A stretch of 32,355 nucleotides of DNA from CAZXSK01 sp964642855. GTDB lineage: Bacteria; Planctomycetota; Phycisphaerae; SM23-33. Positions 8,919 to 17,545 of this stretch are shown one piece after another. Position 1 is the stretch's first letter; each line of letters begins with the position of its first letter. The stretch is from assembly GCA_964642855.1 (NCBI GenBank), contig CAZXSK010000052.1:1-32355 (forward strand). The letters run 5' to 3'. The position numbers were made by a program, and so were the translations under genes. The notes beneath the pieces are model-generated. The model had not been told where the DNA came from. It saw only the letters and a program-made list of their open reading frames with translations, and did not search any database.

Positions 8919-9353
8919 CTATCCGTTGGGGTCCCCGGGCCGGGAGTCGTTCGGACCGGTTCCGGGCTGGCCTTCGGGCAGTTCGCCAACCTTCAGCAGC
9001 ACGCCGGGCGAAAGCCCCAGGCGTATGCCGACCTCCGGCGGAACCTCGAGGATCTTCCGCGTCCGGCCTTCGATGGTCAACTCGCCAACGGTGACCTCGT
9101 CGGGAGCAATCCCCCCGCCGCTCGCTCGTTCCAGCAGGGCGCGGGTGTCCTGGAGGCCTTCCAGGCGTCGTTCGAGGATGGTCGCCCGGGCCTGGAAGAA
9201 GCTCCGCCGGCTTCGTTCACGCACGAACAGCAGCCCCACAACCACGAGAATCAGAAGCAACAGCCCGCCGACAACAATCAGGAAGCGAACGTCGATCAAC
9301 AACTCTTCCCTGGTCGCCTTCGCAGCGTCTTCGGTTTGCGTCGAATCGTCCAT
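8919..9353 (-). CDS. Small single-pass membrane protein upstream of mreC
   Basis: I do not recognise a family. The 144-aa product has a polar N-terminus (1-20), one strong membrane helix (about 24-44, VGGLLLLILVVVGLLFV), a short helical segment with heptad character (about 48-80) and a C-terminal part containing VTVGELTIEGRTRKILEVP and GLSPGVLLKVGELPEG, ending in a Gly/Pro/Asp tail. The predicted arrangement is N-terminus inside and the rest in the periplasm. ATG 9353 has AAGGA 7 nt upstream. It lies 51 nt after the discoidin-like lipoprotein gene and 102 nt before mreC, so it is probably co-transcribed with the elongasome genes. A role as an accessory envelope protein is inference from position only. 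Confidence 0.7.
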   Translation of the reverse strand: MDDSTQTEDAAKATREELLIDVRFLIVVGGLLLLILVVVGLLFVRERSRRSFFQARATILERRLEGLQDTRALLERASGGGIAPDEVTVGELTIEGRTRKILEVPPEVGIRLGLSPGVLLKVGELPEGQPGTGPNDSRPGDPNG

Positions 9354-9404
9354 GATCGTTCCTTTCGGGCGGCATCCTTCCGCCAGAGTTGCACTGTCAG
9401 TGCG

Positions 9405-9878
9405 CTACTGGAAGAAGATTTCGGCTATCGCCCAGGGCTTGTCGCCCGGCTGGAGGACCTCCAGCCTGACGTACCGCGCGAGCACCGGCGTGATGATCGG
9501 CAGAATGGTCTTGCGGCGGGTACCGGAGCCGACGTAGCGGCGAGAGAACGTCTTGCCGTCCAGACTCGTCGACACCGCCAGGCGTCGGACGTAGCCATGC
9601 TGGTTCTCCAGCCCGTGCGAGACCACCACGGTATTGAACAGGCACGCCTTGCCCAGGTCGACGGTAACCGTCGCCTGCTGCTGGGGCATCATCGCCATCG
9701 CAACGCTGTCGGGGTTCTGGTCGATCGCCCGCTCGACGTAGGCCAGGTCGCCATCAATCTTCCATTCCGAGGGGCTGGAGACCCGCGAGCCGCCCGGACG
9801 CGGGGCGTTGTGGCTGAACTCGCCGTTGCAGCCTGCCACGAAGGCCAGCAGCATCGCAGGGATCCATACCGATTGCAT
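9405..9878 (-). CDS. Lipoprotein with F5/8 type C (discoidin-like) domain
   Basis: A 157-aa predicted lipoprotein. Residues 1-17 form a signal peptide ending in the lipobox AFVAGC (Cys17). The mature part resembles a carbohydrate-binding F5/8 type C domain: ATVTVDLGKACLFNTVVVSHG, RRLAVSTSLDGKTFSRRY and the closing ARYVRLEVL followed by AIAEIFF are the typical strands of that beta-sandwich. ATG 9878 places the signal peptide at the N-terminus; the open frame extends to 10028 but without a sensible leader. It is the first gene of the mreC operon. It may bind a glycan at the outer membrane or wall; the ligand is unknown. A possible -10 TATAAT lies at 9918-9913. Confidence 0.75.
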   Translation of the reverse strand: MQSVWIPAMLLAFVAGCNGEFSHNAPRPGGSRVSSPSEWKIDGDLAYVERAIDQNPDSVAMAMMPQQQATVTVDLGKACLFNTVVVSHGLENQHGYVRRLAVSTSLDGKTFSRRYVGSGTRRKTILPIITPVLARYVRLEVLQPGDKPWAIAEIFFQ

Positions 9879-9912
9879 TCTCGTCACGTCGTGTCTCCAA
9901 AAGTGTGCCAAC

Positions 9913-9918
9913 ATTATA
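9913..9918 (-). promoter_or_regulatory. Perfect -10 hexamer upstream of the lipoprotein-mre operon
   Basis: The minus strand reads TATAAT at 9918-9913, preceded immediately by TG. The region at the 17-nt spacing is GC-rich and gives no -35 match. Transcription start would be near 9906, about 28 nt before ATG 9878. This is the only consensus -10 in the divergent region between 9878 and 9989. Confidence 0.35.
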
Positions 9919-9976
9919 CAGAGTCGGACGTTGGGGGCGCCTGACTTTTGACGTTCCGCACGAATCCATCGGCCGC

Positions 9977-9982
9977 TATGAT
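9977..9982 (+). promoter_or_regulatory. -10 element placed for a leaderless transcript
   Basis: TATGAT ends 6 nt before ATG 9989, so transcription would begin at or next to the start codon. No Shine-Dalgarno sequence precedes the ATG. The hexamer at the 17-nt spacing (TTCCGC) is a poor -35. Confidence 0.35.
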
Positions 9983-9988
9983 GTGGAC

Positions 9989-10369
9989 ATGGATTGGCTG
10001 GACGAACTCTTCGAAGGCTGGGAGACACAGCACTACGCGATCCTCGGCGTGCTCGGGGCGCTGTACCTGCTTTCGTGCGTCCGCATGGGCCTGGCCGCCC
10101 GCCGGTATGGCCGGAGCCCCCTGCTGTGGTCGCTGATCACGATCTTCTGCACGCCGATACCGGCTGCAATCGTCTACCACATGGACTCCGTCCGGGCATC
10201 GAAGGACTACCAGGGCGACGCAGGTCACCTGCCTCCCGGACGCGACGCCGTGCTCGCCTGCCCCCACTGCGAAGGCCCCTTGGGCCCGCAGGATCTCCGG
10301 GGCGCCGCCGGCGGGCCGATCGTCTGCCCCCACTGCAACGCCCCGATCGACAGGAGCTCGTTTTCATGA
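9989..10369 (+). CDS. Membrane protein with C-terminal zinc ribbon
   Basis: I do not recognise a named family. The 126-aa product has two hydrophobic segments (about 14-33 and 41-60) and a C-terminal pair of CPHC knuckles, one at about 90 and one at about 112, that should fold as a zinc ribbon on the cytoplasmic side. ATG 9989 is chosen because a TATGAT element ends 6 nt upstream and the protein then begins MDWLDELFEGW; the frame is open back to 9905, but that would run into the divergent promoter region. The stop codon overlaps the cinA start (ATGA), so the two are translationally coupled. The role is unknown. Confidence 0.72.
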   Translation: MDWLDELFEGWETQHYAILGVLGALYLLSCVRMGLAARRYGRSPLLWSLITIFCTPIPAAIVYHMDSVRASKDYQGDAGHLPPGRDAVLACPHCEGPLGPQDLRGAAGGPIVCPHCNAPIDRSSFS

Positions 10370-11598
10370 AGGCGATCATCCTCGCCGTGGGCGACGAACT
10401 CGTCTCCGGCCAGACCGTCGACTCCAACAGCGCTCACCTCTCCCGCAGGCTCGCGATGCGCGGCATCGGCGTGCTGCGACACGAAACCGTCGGCGACGAA
10501 CTCACCCAGCTCGCAGCGGCCGTCTCCCGGGCGGCCGGCGACGCGGACGTCGTGCTGATCTCCGGCGGTCTGGGACCGACGGCCGACGACCTCACGCGCC
10601 ATGCCATCGCCCGTGCGATGGACGAACAACTGGTGCTCGACGAAGACAGCCTCGCCGAGATCGAGGCGTTTTTCCGAAAGCGAGGCCGGCAGATGGTCGA
10701 CGCCAATCGCGTGCAGGCGATGCGTCCCACGTCGGCGTCGATGATCCCCAACGAGCGGGGAACGGCCCCGGGGATCCTCGCGCGTATCGGACGGGCGACG
10801 GTCTTCGCCATGCCCGGCGTGCCCCACGAGATGCGACACATGTACGAAGCCGGCGTAGCCCCTCACCTCGGCGACGGGGCGGGGGTTGTGACCCACCACA
10901 TCGTGCATTCCTTCGGCTCGGGTGAATCCGACATCGCCACGAAGATCGCCGACCTGATGGAACGGGGCAGAGAACCGGCCGTGGGCACGACCGTCGCTGC
11001 GGGGCTGGTGTCGATCCGCATCGTCTCCCGCGGCGACTCGCTCGACGAGGCCGACGGGAAATTCCGCAGCGTTCGCGATGAGATCCGCCGGCGGCTGGGT
11101 TCGCTGGTGATCGGCGAGGGCCAGGACACCATGGCCTCGGTGGTGGGGGATCTGCTCAGCCAGCGTCGAATGACACTTGCAACCGCGGAGAGCTGCACGG
11201 GCGGGCTGATCGGGGAGATGCTCACGCAGGTTCCGGGCGCCAGCGATTACTTCCTGGGCGGGATCATCTCCTACGCGAACCGCGTGAAGAGCTCGCAGCT
11301 GGGCGTGGATCCGGGAGTCATTGAAACGTCCGGAGCGGTCAGCGAGCAGGTGGCCGTCGCCATGGCAACGGGCGTTCGCGACAGGCTGTCTGCCGACTGG
11401 GCGGTCTCGGCGACGGGGATCGCAGGCCCGACCGGCGGCACGGACGAAAAGCCGGTGGGTACGGTCTGGATCGGCCTGGCCGGTCCTGAAGGAGCGCGGG
11501 CCCATCGCCACGTGTTCCCGGGCGACCGGGCATTCATCCGAAGGCGCACCGCGCTTGCGGCGCTGAATTCCCTGCGACTCCAGCTGTTGGATGCCTGA
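10366..11598 (+). CDS. cinA: CinA-family protein, NMN deamidase/competence-damage inducible
   Basis: A full-length two-domain CinA (410 aa). The N-terminal MoaB/MogA-like (COG1058) domain shows VGDELVSGQTVDSN, SGGLGPTADDLT (about 66-77) and MPGVPHEM; the C-terminal PncC domain shows ATAESCTGGLIGEML (about 273-287), GGIISYANRVK and ATGIAGPTGGTDEKPVGTVW. The C-terminal domain hydrolyses nicotinamide mononucleotide to nicotinic acid mononucleotide in pyridine-nucleotide salvage; the N-terminal domain is linked in other CinA proteins to ADP-ribose pyrophosphatase activity. ATG 10366 overlaps the previous stop by 4 nt and has AGGAG at 10352-10356. It is convergent with mreB, 105 nt away. Placement between mreC and mreB is discussed in the findings. 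Confidence 0.94.
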   Translation: MKAIILAVGDELVSGQTVDSNSAHLSRRLAMRGIGVLRHETVGDELTQLAAAVSRAAGDADVVLISGGLGPTADDLTRHAIARAMDEQLVLDEDSLAEIEAFFRKRGRQMVDANRVQAMRPTSASMIPNERGTAPGILARIGRATVFAMPGVPHEMRHMYEAGVAPHLGDGAGVVTHHIVHSFGSGESDIATKIADLMERGREPAVGTTVAAGLVSIRIVSRGDSLDEADGKFRSVRDEIRRRLGSLVIGEGQDTMASVVGDLLSQRRMTLATAESCTGGLIGEMLTQVPGASDYFLGGIISYANRVKSSQLGVDPGVIETSGAVSEQVAVAMATGVRDRLSADWAVSATGIAGPTGGTDEKPVGTVWIGLAGPEGARAHRHVFPGDRAFIRRRTALAALNSLRLQLLDA

Positions 11599-11675
11599 CC
11601 GAAGGGGGAGGCCCGGACGAAACGACAGAAACGCCGAGCATCGGGGACAGAGCCGGGGACGGAAGACACGCTCGC

Positions 11676-11694
11676 AGCCCGTCATTGGGCTTTC
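11676..11694 (+). terminator. Weak intrinsic terminator after cinA
   Basis: AGCCC (11676-11680), a 6-nt loop, then GGGCT (11687-11691), followed by TTC. The 5-bp stem and short T tract make it a weak terminator; it lies between the convergent ends of cinA and mreB. Confidence 0.3.
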
Positions 11695-11703
11695 AAACAG
11701 AGC

Positions 11704-12765
<1,062 letters not shown>

Positions 12766-12986
12766 GTGGAACCTTCCCTGTTCGGCCGCGACGCTACACC
12801 GAAATCATTCCTTGGTTTCTACCCGGTTCCCGCGAGGGGCACACGACATGAACGTCCGGGCCGCGGAGACCATCCACGTGTTCTCCAGGGCGTGTCCCGC
12901 ACTTCCGTATGCGGAATTCACCCGTGGCATCGCGCCGTTGTGGCTGGCATGCCGGTTCGCCCGACCTTGCGGACGTCCGGCAGGCC

Positions 12987-13193
12987 TTACTTAGCTCCTG
13001 TCGGGTCAACGGGCTCGAAGAGTTCACCAAATTCCATGCCGTACCCGTTGGGCGCTTCACCGAGGAGGTTGATCGCGACGAACGCGATCCCCACCACCAG
13101 CGCCAGGATGCTCACCAGCAGCAGAACGGTATAGATGTTCGCCTGCGGCTTGACCTCGACGACTTGAGCGTTGTTTGGCGGAAGCTGACTCAT
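12987..13193 (-). CDS. 68-aa single-pass membrane protein
   Basis: I do not recognise it. The protein has a polar N-terminus (1-19), one membrane helix (about 22-42, TVLLLVSILALVVGIAFVAI) and a short C-terminal tail ending EPVDPTGAK. The start ATG 13193 follows the stop of the upstream coiled-coil gene by 2 nt, so the two are almost certainly translated together and may act as a complex. It precedes mreB. A 10-bp palindrome (12970-12979) lies just after its stop. A role in envelope or filament organisation is inference from position. Confidence 0.7.
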   Translation of the reverse strand: MSQLPPNNAQVVEVKPQANIYTVLLLVSILALVVGIAFVAINLLGEAPNGYGMEFGELFEPVDPTGAK

Positions 13194-13195
13194 GA

Positions 13196-14065
13196 CTACT
13201 CCATCGTGGCGACTTTGTCGCCCTGCATCGGATCGAGTTGCTTGTCCAGGATCGTGCCCGCAGCCTTGTCGGCCTGGACCTCATCGATCCGCAGATACGC
13301 GACGAAATTCGGGCCACGGTAGACCATCATCTTCAGGCCCTTCTTGATGCCCTGGGCCGAGCCGATATTGATGCTCGCCAACCCGTTGCGGACCGCGGTG
13401 ACGGTTCCGCTGATTTCGACGTCGGTCGTGACCTCGCCGTCGTCGCCTTCGTCACCGTCGACACTGCCACCGCCGGACGCCACAGCGACCTTCAGGTCGC
13501 GGATCTGGTCCTGGCACTCCTGCAGTTCGACTTTCAACTGGGCGATGGTCTGCTGACGCTGGCGATCCAGCTTCAGCAGGCGATCGCGTTCACCGGTGAC
13601 CTGGGCGAGGGTGTCTTCCATCTCGCGAAGCCGAGCGGAGGTCTTGTCCAACTCCTCCAGCAAACCGTCGCGCTCGTTGGTAAGCTTCTCGCGGATGGTG
13701 ATCTCACGGTCGAGGCTGATCTTCAGGTCGGAGGTGTCCTTGCTGAGGGCATCCAGCCGGGCCAGCAACTGGGCGTTGCGGCTTCGCTCGGAGGCGAGCT
13801 GGCGCTGCAGGTCGGCCTGGGTGCGGATCAGCTTGTCCCGACTGGCCGAGAGGGCCTGCTGGATATCGCTGAGCTGCACGGCGGCGTTCTTCGCAGCGAT
13901 CTGGTACTGCCGGGAGGTCTGCTCGGCCGCCTGGCGGAAGTCCTGCTCCCTCTCGTAGGCATGACGCCAATTGACCGGCGCCGTCGCCTGGGCGATGAAC
14001 AGGGGTACCGCGACCAGGATCACCACGGCCTGCACGACAATGAGAACCTTCGTTAGGATGCTCAA
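13196..14065 (-). CDS. Membrane-anchored coiled-coil protein upstream of mreB
   Basis: I do not recognise a named family. The 289-aa product has an N-terminal membrane helix (about 5-27), a long coiled coil (about 38-190, rich in Q/R/L/E/D with heptad spacing), an acidic linker (GDEGDDGEVTTD, about 200) and a C-terminal beta-rich domain with GTVTAVRNGLASINIGSAQG, KKGLKMMVYRG and YLRIDEVQADKAAGTI, a pattern seen in short barrel domains following coiled coils. The topology resembles MreC: anchor, coiled coil, beta domain. The start is TTG 14065, with AAGGAG (14078-14073) 7 nt upstream; no ATG lies near. It shares a transcript with the 68-aa gene and possibly mreB. A promoter lies at 14224-14197. 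Confidence 0.78.
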   Translation of the reverse strand: MSILTKVLIVVQAVVILVAVPLFIAQATAPVNWRHAYEREQDFRQAAEQTSRQYQIAAKNAAVQLSDIQQALSASRDKLIRTQADLQRQLASERSRNAQLLARLDALSKDTSDLKISLDREITIREKLTNERDGLLEELDKTSARLREMEDTLAQVTGERDRLLKLDRQRQQTIAQLKVELQECQDQIRDLKVAVASGGGSVDGDEGDDGEVTTDVEISGTVTAVRNGLASINIGSAQGIKKGLKMMVYRGPNFVAYLRIDEVQADKAAGTILDKQLDPMQGDKVATME

Positions 14066-14196
14066 GAGACTTCTCCTTCGATACGACAGTAAGGTGGCCA
14101 GGGGCCCGACGATGTCATCTCATTCTGTAATAGCGAATGAATGATTCGAATGCCTGCTGTACCGGGCTTTCACCAGACGCCCGCTTCCGCTGGCCG

Positions 14197-14224
14197 ATTG
14201 TATTTTCGGGTATACCCAAGTCAA
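14197..14224 (-). promoter_or_regulatory. Strong candidate promoter with a palindrome in its spacer
   Basis: On the minus strand TTGACT (14224-14219) and TACAAT (14202-14197) are 16 nt apart; each matches consensus at 5 of 6 positions. The spacer holds a perfect 10-bp palindrome, GGGTATACCC (14208-14217), a possible operator. The transcript would carry a leader of about 125 nt before TTG 14065. It lies about 40 nt past the end of the HEAT-repeat gene. Confidence 0.6.
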
Positions 14225-14264
14225 GCAAATTTCCATCGGCTTCCGTGCCGCCAGTACGCGGGTA

Positions 14265-15428
14265 TCACTCTTTCCCGCCGGAGGTGTGCAGCTTTCGCTC
14301 CGGAAGGGGCGGCGTGTCGTCCTCCGGCTGGGGCTCGATCCGCTCCTGCGGCACCAGAGGCCGGACCTCTTCCTGCGCCGTCCGATAGGCCTCCAGCAGT
14401 TGCATCACGCTCACCGCAGCGGCTAGCCTCACCCGCGGGACCGCATTCTCCAGCATCGGGTGCAGGGTGTTGACGGCCGCTTCTCGTCCCATGGCCCCCA
14501 GGGCCCGGGCGGCGACCATCCGCAACTGGATGACGTCTTCGGAATGGTACCGGTGGTACCGACCGACGGTTCTTCGCATCATCTCGTTCGGGTCGTGGCA
14601 GCACTTGACTGCAAAGGCGTAGTTGCGGTCGCTGACCTCGCCCCGCCCGGCCAGCTCGCGCATCGCAGCCAGGCGAACCTGCGGGGGGTGCTTGGCGGTC
14701 GTCAGGCCCTCCAGTACCATCGGCACCCGCGGCGTGTCCAGGTTGCCCAGTGCCTCGATGGCTGCCATCCTGCCGTCCAGCGAGGGGGTCTTGGTCAGCG
14801 CTTCGAGATAACCCGCCGCCTGACGATCGCCAAGCAACGCAAGGGCCGTGAGAATATTCAGCCGCACAAGGGGTTTGTTCTGGTCGCTCAGGACGCTGCG
14901 AAGTGGGATGCGGGCAGCCGGCTCGCCGATCTTGCCCATCGCCCAGGCTGCGTTCGCCTGAATCTCGGGCTCTTCGGACACCAGCAGGTCGCCCAGCATG
15001 GTGGTGTATTCGTCGATACCCAGCCGGTGCAGCGCGTAGATCGTGGCGCAGATGACCCGCCAGTCGCGCTCGCCGACGCCGGGCTCTTCCTTCATCATCG
15101 TCCGCAGCTTGTCCTCGGCGGGCCCATACTGCAGATCGCCGACGCACATCGCAGCGGTGAACCGCACGACCGGCGAGGGGTCCTCCAGCGACTGGATCAA
15201 CGCACCGCCGGCCTGGGCGCCCAGCGTCTCGCACATGCCCTCCAGGGCATTGGCCCGCACGATCGGGCTGTCGGACTCGAACGAACGCATCAACACCACG
15301 CGGGCATCAGTCAGCGCGTCCGACGGTCGCACCTGCAGCGTCTCAACTCTCGGCTGACAGCCGGTGGCCAGGACCGCCCATCCGCCCAGCAACACCAGCC
15401 CAGCCCAGCGAAGACGATGACTATTCAC
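14265..15428 (-). CDS. HEAT-repeat lipoprotein
   Basis: A 387-aa predicted lipoprotein: signal peptide residues 1-23, lipobox VLATGC (Cys24). The mature protein is a solenoid of about eight HEAT repeats (about 38-340), recognisable by recurring motifs such as DSPIVRANALEGM, SPVVRFTAAMCVGDL, EPEIQANAAWAMGKIG, GRMAAIEALGNL and VPRVRLAAAVSVMQLL. The C-terminal tail is charged and Pro-rich. Such proteins usually act as protein-binding scaffolds. The start is GTG 15428, overlapping the lnt stop (GTGA), with GAGGTG 5 nt upstream. As the gene following lnt, it is itself a predicted Lnt substrate; a specific partnership is inference. The partner and function are unknown. Confidence 0.85.
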   Translation of the reverse strand: MNSHRLRWAGLVLLGGWAVLATGCQPRVETLQVRPSDALTDARVVLMRSFESDSPIVRANALEGMCETLGAQAGGALIQSLEDPSPVVRFTAAMCVGDLQYGPAEDKLRTMMKEEPGVGERDWRVICATIYALHRLGIDEYTTMLGDLLVSEEPEIQANAAWAMGKIGEPAARIPLRSVLSDQNKPLVRLNILTALALLGDRQAAGYLEALTKTPSLDGRMAAIEALGNLDTPRVPMVLEGLTTAKHPPQVRLAAMRELAGRGEVSDRNYAFAVKCCHDPNEMMRRTVGRYHRYHSEDVIQLRMVAARALGAMGREAAVNTLHPMLENAVPRVRLAAAVSVMQLLEAYRTAQEEVRPLVPQERIEPQPEDDTPPLPERKLHTSGGKE

Positions 15429-17404
15429 GCATTCACCTCGCTCCTTCGAAATCTTCCCGGCCGGATCACCAGCAGCGCGATCAGCACCACGCAGCCGGCC
15501 GATACGGCCAGGGCGAACCAGTCGCCGGCGACACTATACAGGGTTCGGCGGTCGTCCACAAGAACTTGAGCGGCCGCTACATCGCCGGATTTCTCAGCAA
15601 ACCATTCGCTGTCTTCCGCCAGCAGCATGCGGCCGGAAACCATGGTGATCTGCCCGTCGCGGCGGACGGTCGCCAGCACGCGCCCGCACGAGTCGATCGA
15701 AGCCGAAACGCCCGTGTTCACCGCCCGGACCACCGGCACGCGCGTCTCGATCGCCCGGAAGCAATACTGCGTCAGGTGCTGGGCATGCTCGAAGCTCCCC
15801 CGCCACCGGCCGTCCACCTTCCGTACGAACCACCCGTCGTTGGACAGGTTCACGAGCACATCGGCCTGCTTGTCGGGCCCGTCCATGACCAGCTCGCGGC
15901 AGACACGTGCAAATGTTCCCTCGTAGCAGATGGGCACCACCAGCCGGAATGTACCCTCCTCGGCCGCCAGAGGGAACCGCGTGGGCTCCAGGCCGGGTTC
16001 GAGCTGCTCCATGACCTCCGGCACGAACCACCGCAGCGCCCGGTGTGCGCCCAGCCAGCTCCGCTTGAAGGGCACGTACTCGCTGAATGGAACGAGGTTC
16101 ATCTTGGAGTACTCCTCGGCCGGAATCGCCTCGCGGTCGAAGAGCATCGCGCTGTTGCTCGACAGCCAGATGTCGCCGTCGTCAATCGGCGTGGGGTTGA
16201 TGTGCATCGACGTGCCCCCCGCCAGGACCGGCGTGTCCGCCTGGCGGGAGAGTTCCGCCACGCCCTCCACCCGGTGCCCGACGTTGGCGACGTGGAACGA
16301 CAGCAGCTTGCGATACGCCCGCAGCAGCCGCTCATCGGGGTCGGTGACCTCGGGCGGAATCAGCGCGTCGGCACGCTTGCGATCGCCTGGGCTGTAATAC
16401 CGCTCAGCCATGGGGCGAAGCTCACGAAGCGACAGCTCGTTGGGGTCCAGCGTCAGGAACTCGCGGTTCATGCCCCGTGTCAGCACGCTCTCCGGCCAGA
16501 CGATCAGGTCGATGTCCACCCCGCGGTTCTGCAATCTGCGCAGCGCCACCCTCGACGAGGCCAGATGGGCTGCGTAGATCTCGTCGGGCGAGGCGGTCCG
16601 CTCGGCCAGGGAAATCGGAAACGCCTCCTGGATGACCAGCATGCTCGGGCCCGGACGGGTGTGCTCGGGGTACTGCGACACCCGCCAGCCGCCATAGGCC
16701 AGCAGGCCCGCCAGGCTCGCAAGGCAGACCCCGCCGCCGACGAAAACCCGCCGGTCGCGACGGATCGCATCGCCCCGGCCACGCATCCAGGCAAGCACGC
16801 CGTCGGCGACCAGCCCGTTGACCATGGCCACGAAAAACGACACGCCATAGACGCCCGTGGCGTCGACGATCTGGATCAGCACGGTGCGGCGGTACTGCGT
16901 GTGGGCCAGGAAAAACCAGGGGAACCCGCTGATCACGTGGGCACGCAGGAACTCCAGCGTCACCCACGCCACCGGCAGGACAACCCAGCCGGGCCAGCCC
17001 CGGCGGATCGCCGAGCGCACAATCGCGGCTGCGGGGAGGAAGTACAGCGACAGGAACAGGACCGTGGCGATGTACCCCACGCCCCAGGGCGTCACCCATG
17101 TCAGCCAGTACAGGCTCAGCGCCCAGAACGCCAACCCGCCCAGCCAGGCCCAGAGCATCGTCACCGCCCTGCCCTTGCAGAGCGTCAGCGAAACCACAAA
17201 CGGCACCAGGCCGACGTACGCGAGATACCACTGGTCGAGGGGAGCAAACGCCAGCGTCAACAGCCCCACCGTAGCCAACACGCCCAGCGGCGGAATCCAG
17301 CGACGCCGGAATTCGCCAACCCCGCAGGCGGGCGCAGCGTCCGAGGCATTGTGCTTGTCGGTGCCCTGCCCGTGGTCCCGTTCGTCGCTGGATTTCCGTC
17401 TCAA
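15425..17404 (-). CDS. lnt: Lnt, apolipoprotein N-acyltransferase
   Basis: Lnt adds the third acyl chain to the N-terminal cysteine of lipoproteins, on the periplasmic face of the inner membrane. The 659-aa protein is long for the family (E. coli about 512). Residues 1-35 are a polar extension, then about six membrane helices (about 40-225), a nitrilase-type catalytic domain and a final membrane helix (about 625-645). The catalytic triad is intact: E305 in WPES, K434 in SKMNLVPFSEYVPF and C493 in PICYEGTF. An extra segment (about 320-385) is inserted between the E and K motifs. No ATG is available near the N-terminus; TTG 17404 is chosen because AAGGAG (17418-17413) lies 8 nt upstream. The frame is open far upstream to 18514, but that part is antisense to another gene. 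Confidence 0.92.
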   Translation of the reverse strand: MRRKSSDERDHGQGTDKHNASDAAPACGVGEFRRRWIPPLGVLATVGLLTLAFAPLDQWYLAYVGLVPFVVSLTLCKGRAVTMLWAWLGGLAFWALSLYWLTWVTPWGVGYIATVLFLSLYFLPAAAIVRSAIRRGWPGWVVLPVAWVTLEFLRAHVISGFPWFFLAHTQYRRTVLIQIVDATGVYGVSFFVAMVNGLVADGVLAWMRGRGDAIRRDRRVFVGGGVCLASLAGLLAYGGWRVSQYPEHTRPGPSMLVIQEAFPISLAERTASPDEIYAAHLASSRVALRRLQNRGVDIDLIVWPESVLTRGMNREFLTLDPNELSLRELRPMAERYYSPGDRKRADALIPPEVTDPDERLLRAYRKLLSFHVANVGHRVEGVAELSRQADTPVLAGGTSMHINPTPIDDGDIWLSSNSAMLFDREAIPAEEYSKMNLVPFSEYVPFKRSWLGAHRALRWFVPEVMEQLEPGLEPTRFPLAAEEGTFRLVVPICYEGTFARVCRELVMDGPDKQADVLVNLSNDGWFVRKVDGRWRGSFEHAQHLTQYCFRAIETRVPVVRAVNTGVSASIDSCGRVLATVRRDGQITMVSGRMLLAEDSEWFAEKSGDVAAAQVLVDDRRTLYSVAGDWFALAVSAGCVVLIALLVIRPGRFRRSEVNA

Positions 17405-17423
17405 CGGCCTTGCTCCTTCCGCT

Positions 17424-17448
17424 CCCGGCGCCCGGGCTTTCCGCCGGG
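17424..17448 (-). other. GC hairpin in the lnt leader
   Basis: CCCGGCG (17424-17430) and CGCCGGG (17442-17448) can form a 7-bp stem with an 11-nt loop just upstream of the lnt ribosome binding site. It could affect translation, but chance pairing is likely in such GC-rich DNA. Confidence 0.2.
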
Positions 17449-17510
17449 CGTCAGCGAGCGCTTCCGTCCTGCGTATACCTTCGGCCAGCCGGCGCCCCGG
17501 ACAACAGCCT

Positions 17511-17539
17511 TTGCACCGGCCGGGGCGATCTTCTATCAT
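17511..17539 (+). promoter_or_regulatory. Promoter placed for leaderless transcription of the gene at 17546
   Basis: TTGCAC (17511-17516) and TATCAT (17534-17539) are 17 nt apart. The -10 ends 6 nt before ATG 17546, and there is no Shine-Dalgarno sequence between them. Confidence 0.5.
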
Positions 17540-17545
17540 ATCACC

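Noticed and set aside
7776..9944. A 722-aa plus-strand open frame across mreC and its upstream genes
   Set aside because: It is antisense to recognisable mreC and two further genes with proper starts; no family motif.
9948..9982. TTGACG/TATGAT as a promoter pair for the zinc-ribbon gene
   Set aside because: The spacer is 23 nt, too long for a sigma70 promoter; only the -10 was kept.
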